From Antrodiella citrinella (taxonomy: Eukaryota > Basidiomycota > Agaricomycetes > Polyporales > Steccherinaceae), in the NCBI GenBank assembly GCA_004802725.1, contig SGPM01000276.1:1-36840 (forward strand): a stretch of DNA of 36,840 nt, given 5' to 3'. Position 1 is the first letter of the stretch. Every line of letters starts with the position of its first letter. The position numbers and the translations under genes were made by a program. The notes below the pieces were generated by a model. That model saw only the letters and a program-made list of their open reading frames with translations, did not search any database and was not told where the DNA came from. Of the stretch, positions 32,468 to 36,840 are shown piece after piece.

Positions 32468-33440
32468 GAAACAGTCAATTCAGTGGCGTTCGCACCTAGA
32501 TATTTTCCGCACTGAAGATGCAGAGTAAATGCATGTCATCTGCGAATGCTCCGATGGCGCCGGCAGGTTATACAGTACGATGCTTCGCCATCTGATAATC
32601 GCGGTTGCGGTGCACATCCCTGCAGATATAGGAAAGGCTTCTGAACGTCTAGAAGCGATTTATGGCCTGCGCGCGCACTGGTACGTGGTACTGGTTTCAC
32701 AGCGTGAAGAAGTTATCAGAGTGATCGCTAATTGATAGGGATGAAGCAGGCAGACTACAGTGTCGCCAGTGCGTACCTACCTATAGGGCGCGTTTAACAT
32801 AAGCGAGCATATACGCCGTCAGCGAGGAGACAGGGCACCACGGACAATGCACCTGTACTGGTATTTCTTGAAGTACGAGTCGTCTGGAAATATCTTTGCT
32901 CATCTGAATGAACGAGGGTCACCGAGCCCCTCATCTGGATCTGTCAGATGGATAACCAGTGTTGGCGGCCCGAGACTTCTTCCGTACTCTCGAGCCCTTG
33001 CTCGGCGAACAAGGGTGAGCAAGTCGAACCGCACTGATTGCTAAACTTGGACACGATGACTGAGAACTCCGTTTGATAGACATTGCGTTGTTCAGTTTGA
33101 ATAGCGACTCGGAGCGCTGCAGAAAGTGTGTCAGTGAGCTGCAAATAATCAGGTCATAAATATGACTGACGAGATGGATCGTTTCCGGATCCCCTGAGCT
33201 ATGCTCCCATCGCTCTTGGAGGCGCGTCCTGTGACGATGTCGAAGACAGCGAGAATGTGGAAGAGTATACGCGCAGTTACGCCTTGGTTAGCGCCGAATT
33301 CGCGGTTCACAACACAGTCACGGTATCACGGTGGGCCTCGTACTTGACTCGACGCTCCTCCACGCTTTCTGGTGGTATCTTTCGATGATGCCAAGCGGTT
33401 CAGTATATTAATAAGTAGTAGGGAATATCGGGCCACTAGA
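32468..33440. other. Intergenic, nothing recognised
   Basis: Upstream of pseudogene copy C. ORFs of 60-70 codons show no domain or splice consistency. Confidence 0.45.
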
Positions 33441-33560
33441 ATTGGCAGAACAGGGCGGAACAAGGCGAAAATGGCAGAAGAGAGGACGAACACAGACGAA
33501 CAAGGACGAACATGGGACGAACAGAAGACGACGGTCACGGAAGAACATAGGCGCCAAACG
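33441..33560 (+). repeat. GGACGAACA-rich repeat, inverted relative to 28 kb
   Basis: GGACGAACA at 33484, 33504 and 33515, with the close variant AGACGAACA between the first two, plus GGCAGAACAGGGCGGAACAA just before. The 28-kb region carries the same words on the opposite strand. Together they bracket about 5.3 kb holding the hydrolase and pseudogene C. Confidence 0.6.
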
Positions 33561-33894
33561 TGACTGCAAATGGTTGTGGCCCGGGGTATCGGAACCGTTC
33601 GGAGGATGCCGGAAACTCGGTTCTGACTTGCGGTGCCAGCCTAGATTTGGAAGGTGTACAAGTTCGTTCAACGAGCTCGCAGGATCTAATCAAACTTCAA
33701 CAAGTTGCCACTGAAATACGACGTCTGTTAAGGGGTGCACATTGTCACGCTTATGTGCGATACATGATAACATCAAACACAACGAACGACATCCGGGCCT
33801 ATGTATTGCCTCTCAACCTCTCCATAACAGCGGCGACCCAGCACGTCAGCTCTGCAGTCTCAACCCAAGGACTGTCAGCCCACCTTCGACGAAG

Positions 33895-33901
33895 TATATA
33901 A
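33895..33901 (+). promoter_or_regulatory. TATA-like element before the splice-site array
   Basis: TATATAA on the plus strand, followed by a C/T-rich leader with a 13-base C run (33926-33938). This suggests a polymerase II promoter for a plus-strand transcript entering the array at 34147. No protein-coding frame is convincing downstream. Confidence 0.45.
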
Positions 33902-33982
33902 TCCCCTTCCATCCTGTAAACGTCTCCCCCCCCCCCCCAACCACCACCACATTCCCCTTCCCGCTCCTTTCTCCGGTCCGCG

Positions 33983-34146
33983 GTGAGTCCCTCCTTCCGC
34001 CCCTCCATTCGATCCCACGACTGACTCTTCCTCTTTTAGTAGGCGCTCCCTTCTATATACTACGTTCGCCTCTCGTCAAGCCCTTGGTGAGCACCGTTGT
34101 CCTCTTCGTCGTTGACCATGTGGCTGACATGCGTCGTCGGTCATAG
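33983..34146 (+). other. Two intron-like segments leading into the array
   Basis: Segment 1 is 33983-34039 (57 nt): donor GTGAGT, branch-like ACTGACT, acceptor CTCTTTTAG. Segment 2 is 34087-34146 (60 nt): donor GTGAGC, branch-like GGCTGAC, acceptor GGTCATAG. Both have the lengths and signals of the genuine introns in this window. The second acceptor is immediately followed by GTGAGT at 34147. A spliced noncoding transcript is likely but not proven. Confidence 0.5.
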
Positions 34147-34930
34147 GTGAGTGTGTCTTGGGGTTGGGGTGGGTCGTGGTTTGGTGTAGGTGGGAGGTCG
34201 GGTGAAGGTGAGTTCGTCGGATGGAGTGTATGCTGGTAGCTGGTAGGGGTTGATGGTAGGTCGTGCGAGGTGAGTCGCCTCGAGGTACGTCTTACCAAGG
34301 TAAGTCTTCCCTTGTCGAGGTAAGTCGTGTCTAGGTGAGTCATTTCTCGAGGGTACGTCGCTCCAAGGTGAGTTCCCAAGGTACGTGTTCCTTTCCTGAG
34401 TTGTTATAAGGTGAGTCGCTTCAAGGTACGTCTTTCTCTTCTCTTGCTGCCGCGTCAAGGTGAGTCGTTTCTAGGTAAGTCGCATTCCAGGTGAGTGGTC
34501 TCTGAGAAAGTAAGTCAGCACGTCTTTTCTCAAAGGTAAGTCTTTCTTTGGTAAGTCATCTCCAGGTAAGTCGCATCAAGTTACGTCTTCTTTTCGAGGT
34601 GAGTTGTCCCAAGGTAAGTCGTTCGCAGATGAGTCGTTACAAGGTGTGAGTCGTTTTTCTGTGACAAGATAAGTCGTCTCGAGGTAAGTCGGATCAGCCT
34701 GAGATATGTCTTCTCTTCAGTCGCGAGTCGCTTCAAGGTACGTCTTTCATTCGAGGTAGGTCGTGTCGAGGTGAGTCGTTTCCTGATAAGTCATGTCAAG
34801 ATGAGTTTTTCTAAGGTACGTCTTTCCTTTCTTGAGTCGCTCGCAGGTGCTTCGTTTCCGTCAGAAGGTAAGTCGCTTGAAGGTGCGTCTCTTCTTTCCA
34901 AAAGTAAGTCGCCTCAGGTAAGTGTTTCTT
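34147..34930 (+). repeat. Degenerate ~15-bp tandem array of 5' splice-site consensus units
   Basis: At least 29 exact GTRAGT or GTACGT hexamers occur on the plus strand in under 800 bp, for example at 34270, 34285, 34300, 34320, 34335, 34353, 34368, 34381, 34411, 34426, 34460, 34475, 34491, 34536, 34551, 34566, 34599 and 34614. Near-matches such as ATAAGT and GTGCGT fill many gaps. The commonest spacing is 15 bp, and the unit approximates AAGGTRAGTCGYTTC. The minus strand gives a repeated TYLEA/THL peptide only in short pieces (for example 34458-34141), with no gene-length frame. Upstream of 34270 the sequence is G/T-rich. I know of no family to assign. Confidence 0.8.
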
Positions 34931-35623
34931 ACCTCGAGGGAGGGCAGGTGGGCAACCATCTGTCCTGGCGCGGACCTTTACGTGGTCCTCGGGATAAGTA
35001 CCTCTTCCTTCTACCTCCTTCGAAGGGTAGCAGGGAGAGGGAAACCAACACGCGCCTTAAGTTTCGTGGTCAATATAATGTTGAGAGTAGACGATAATAT
35101 CATTTGAGTGCGTACATCACTCGACATCACTCGACGTTGTGATTACGAACAAGAGCAGGTATAGTCCTAAGTTCACACACGCAAGAGCTCCAAGGCGCAG
35201 TCCTTGGTCAAGACCGTGGCAATTTTCGAACGTGGGGTGATTCCGTACGACATGCTACGCTTCGCCATACACTGAAAGAGACGTGTGTCTCTACTGAGCA
35301 GTGGTTCAAGGAAATGGCTGAACAGCTGCAATTTGGGTCAACATCGCAGACATCGCAGAGGTTACTGCTGAATGTATATGTCAGCGGAATAGCAGGGTAT
35401 AGAACTATGACCACGTACCTTCACACTGCACTTCACGCTTCCTCGTCCATCGACTTTTGCATATTTGCGTTCAAGTCGTCTCGTAGACGAAACACCGAGT
35501 CGCAGACAATGACACCTGAAAGCCCCAACACACGCAACGACATACCAGGATACCCTATTCTCATTGAAAACGTCATCCCTGAGAATCAAGGGATTTGTGC
35601 TCTAGTGTCTACGGATGACAGTG
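34931..35623. other. Intergenic, nothing certain
   Basis: Follows the splice-site-like array and ends at the NDUFA2 stop. A plus-strand ORF (35314-35637, 107 codons, MAEQLQFGSTSQTS) overlaps the NDUFA2 3' end and has no recognisable feature. A CTACC/GGTAG hairpin lies near 35009-35029. Confidence 0.45.
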
Positions 35624-36013
35624 TCATGACAGGTTGAGCAGCTGAGCAATCTTGGAAGCAACGTCGGTCTGCGAGAGGTTTTCGACCTCTACGTGCTTCT
35701 CTACACCTCGTTCTGAAATAAGGTACGTTACAACGTGCACAGGGCCTAACAGTATTGCAACTACGCACCAAATCTTGCGAACACTCGCGCAGGTGTACCC
35801 TTAGCCTCTCGAATCAGAATCGGCAGGTCCGGATTGTGCTGCTTCAGCGTTGGATATGTCGACGAGATGAATTGTCTAGAGCGCAGGTATTAGTGGAATA
35901 ATTGGAATTGCAATAATTCCCGCTGACCGAGTACCCGCCGACGCGGAACCGCTTTGGCAGCAGAGGATACGAATTTCTCGGATGGCGGGTGAGAGAACTT
36001 TGGCGAATGACAT
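35624..36013 (-). CDS. NDUFA2: Complex I subunit NDUFA2 (B8, thioredoxin-fold)
   Basis: Exons 36013-35928, 35875-35769 and 35712-35624 on the minus strand give 93 aa, the usual length for this subunit; introns are 52 and 56 nt and phases close. The sequence runs MSFAKVLSPAIREIRILCC, QSGSASAGTRQFISSTYP, then LKQHNPDLPILIREAKG, TPARVFARFERGVEKHVEV and LSQTDVASKIAQLLN. These are the hallmarks of the L51/S25/CI-B8 thioredoxin-like domain: adjacent cysteines after the first strand and the PILIREA strand. It is an accessory subunit of the mitochondrial NADH:ubiquinone oxidoreductase peripheral arm. It is divergent from the RGS gene, with 273 bp between the two start codons. Confidence 0.92.
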
Positions 36014-36286
36014 GATGGGATGCTGTTATGCTGTTCGTCGCGTTGAACAGCCGTGAAGAGGGTTCGTGGTCGCGGACGGGCCAGAGACGGTAAATGCTAC
36101 ATACAACCATAAAATTGGGTTATTTCTTATCGTATACAACTCATACTAAGCTGTGTAACAAATTGTTGTTGATTCCTCCCACGTGTGAATTATGACCGGG
36201 CGCTTGTCATCGGTTGGCGTTGTTGACGACGACGAGCACGACAAGCACGCGGTTCGATCCCGACTCTCTTCCCCCCGCCCACCGCG

Positions 36287-36840
36287 ATGGACGACGACCA
36301 CCGACAAGATGACTGGGCCGCCAATCGCAGCAACCGCCTCCCCTCCTTCACCGAAGTTCTCTCCCGACGCACCCGACCACCTGTGGATTTGTTCATGTTT
36401 TAGTACGTTACAGATCACTTTTTCGCTGGTTACCACTAGCAGTCTCGCAGCACTATCCATATCTCATCTCGATTTCTTCCCTCGCAGTCTATTTCTCCAA
36501 CGTGAAGGCGCAGAAGATATCCTAGACTTCTGGTTAGACGTCCAACAGCACGAGAATCTCTGTCGCGCTTACTTCAAAGATGTCCGAAAATCAGGCCGTA
36601 CTATCCGCGACGACTGGCCTGAGTACTGGGATTATGCACGACGGAGAGGGTCAATCTATGGCACAGTGTTGGGGCTGACCCCTCACACCGGCACGAAGCG
36701 CAGCACGACCAGCACGGGGGAGCTCCTCACCGAGCAGGATCGTGCCAACCTCGCTTCTGTTGACGAGAAGCACGCAGCGCGCAGTCCGAGTCCCCGCATG
36801 CAGAGCGTGTCACCAAACACGGCGGTCGCGACGGAGCCCC
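36287..36840 (+). CDS. RGS-domain protein (Rax1-like), 3' part beyond the window
   Basis: Exon 1 36287-36402, intron 36403-36487 (85 nt, phase 2), exon 2 from 36488 running off the window. The start MDDDHRQDDWAANRSNRLP leads to FTEVLSRRTRPPVDLFMFY, then LFLQREGAEDILDFWLDV and QHENLCRAYFKDVRKSGRT, the opening helices of an RGS fold. A Ser/Thr-rich insertion (KRSTTSTGELL, SPSPRMQSVSP) follows inside or after the domain. Regulators of G-protein signalling accelerate GTP hydrolysis on G-alpha; the R-T-x-x-P-V-D-L-F layout and large insertion recall Rax1-type membrane-anchored fungal proteins. Whether transmembrane helices follow cannot be seen. Confidence 0.85.

Noticed and set aside
34147..34930. 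CRISPR array or coding pentapeptide repeat
   Set aside because: The organism is eukaryotic and the units are short, degenerate and without unique spacers. The minus-strand TYLEA/THL frames are broken by stops and do not form a gene-length ORF.
36245..36265. tRNA T-loop-like GGTTCGATCC
   Set aside because: The flanks do not pair and no other tRNA arms are present; it lies in the leader of the RGS gene.

Overview
The window is nuclear DNA of a filamentous basidiomycete, almost certainly an Agaricomycete. The genes are dense and cut by many 47-80 nt GT-AG introns with CTRAY-like branch sites. The protein families fit too: three related seven-helix DUF6534-type proteins, a TKL-like kinase with an HGDLHGGN catalytic loop, a multi-exon P450, a DHA-type MFS transporter and a fungal-type Pex19. 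The finer placement (wood-decay Agaricomycete) is inference. A run of N bases near 2.7 kb and a one-base frame slip beside it mark low-quality assembly.

Layout. 1-6.3 kb: an ARID-domain chromatin protein (Swi1-like) and a TKL-like kinase lie head to tail on the minus strand with almost no gap. The kinase tail carries a second, diverged copy of the ARID exons, so the two may be one fused gene; an imperfect direct repeat flanks the pair. 6.3-8.5 kb: the proteasome chaperone RPN14/PAAF1 is divergent from a small membrane protein. 9.3-10.4 kb: inverted copies of a dispersed repeat ending in a hairpin; a third copy is at the left window edge. 11-18.8 kb: an intact 11-exon P450 with an unusual I-helix, a DUF6534 protein on the minus strand and an 11-exon MFS transporter. 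This could be a small metabolite or transport neighbourhood, but no backbone enzyme is present. 20-20.6 kb: a frameshifted, repeat-containing secreted-protein relic. 21.2-23.7 kb: PEX19 and a Prx5-type peroxiredoxin, both minus strand.

25.5-32.4 kb: a second intact DUF6534 gene, a relic, a serine beta-lactamase-like hydrolase and a DUF6534 pseudogene that has lost one exon. 33.9-34.9 kb: the strangest segment, about 0.8 kb of degenerate 15-bp units each carrying a 5' splice-site consensus on the plus strand. It is preceded by two intron-like segments and starts at a 3'ss/5'ss junction of the recursive-splicing type. 35.6-36.8 kb: the complex I subunit NDUFA2 is divergent from an RGS-domain protein that runs off the window.

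Intron-exon models were assembled by hand from splice signals, reading phase and family conservation. Phases close exactly for P450, MFS, both intact DUF6534 genes, PEX19, peroxiredoxin, beta-lactamase-like hydrolase, RPN14 and NDUFA2.
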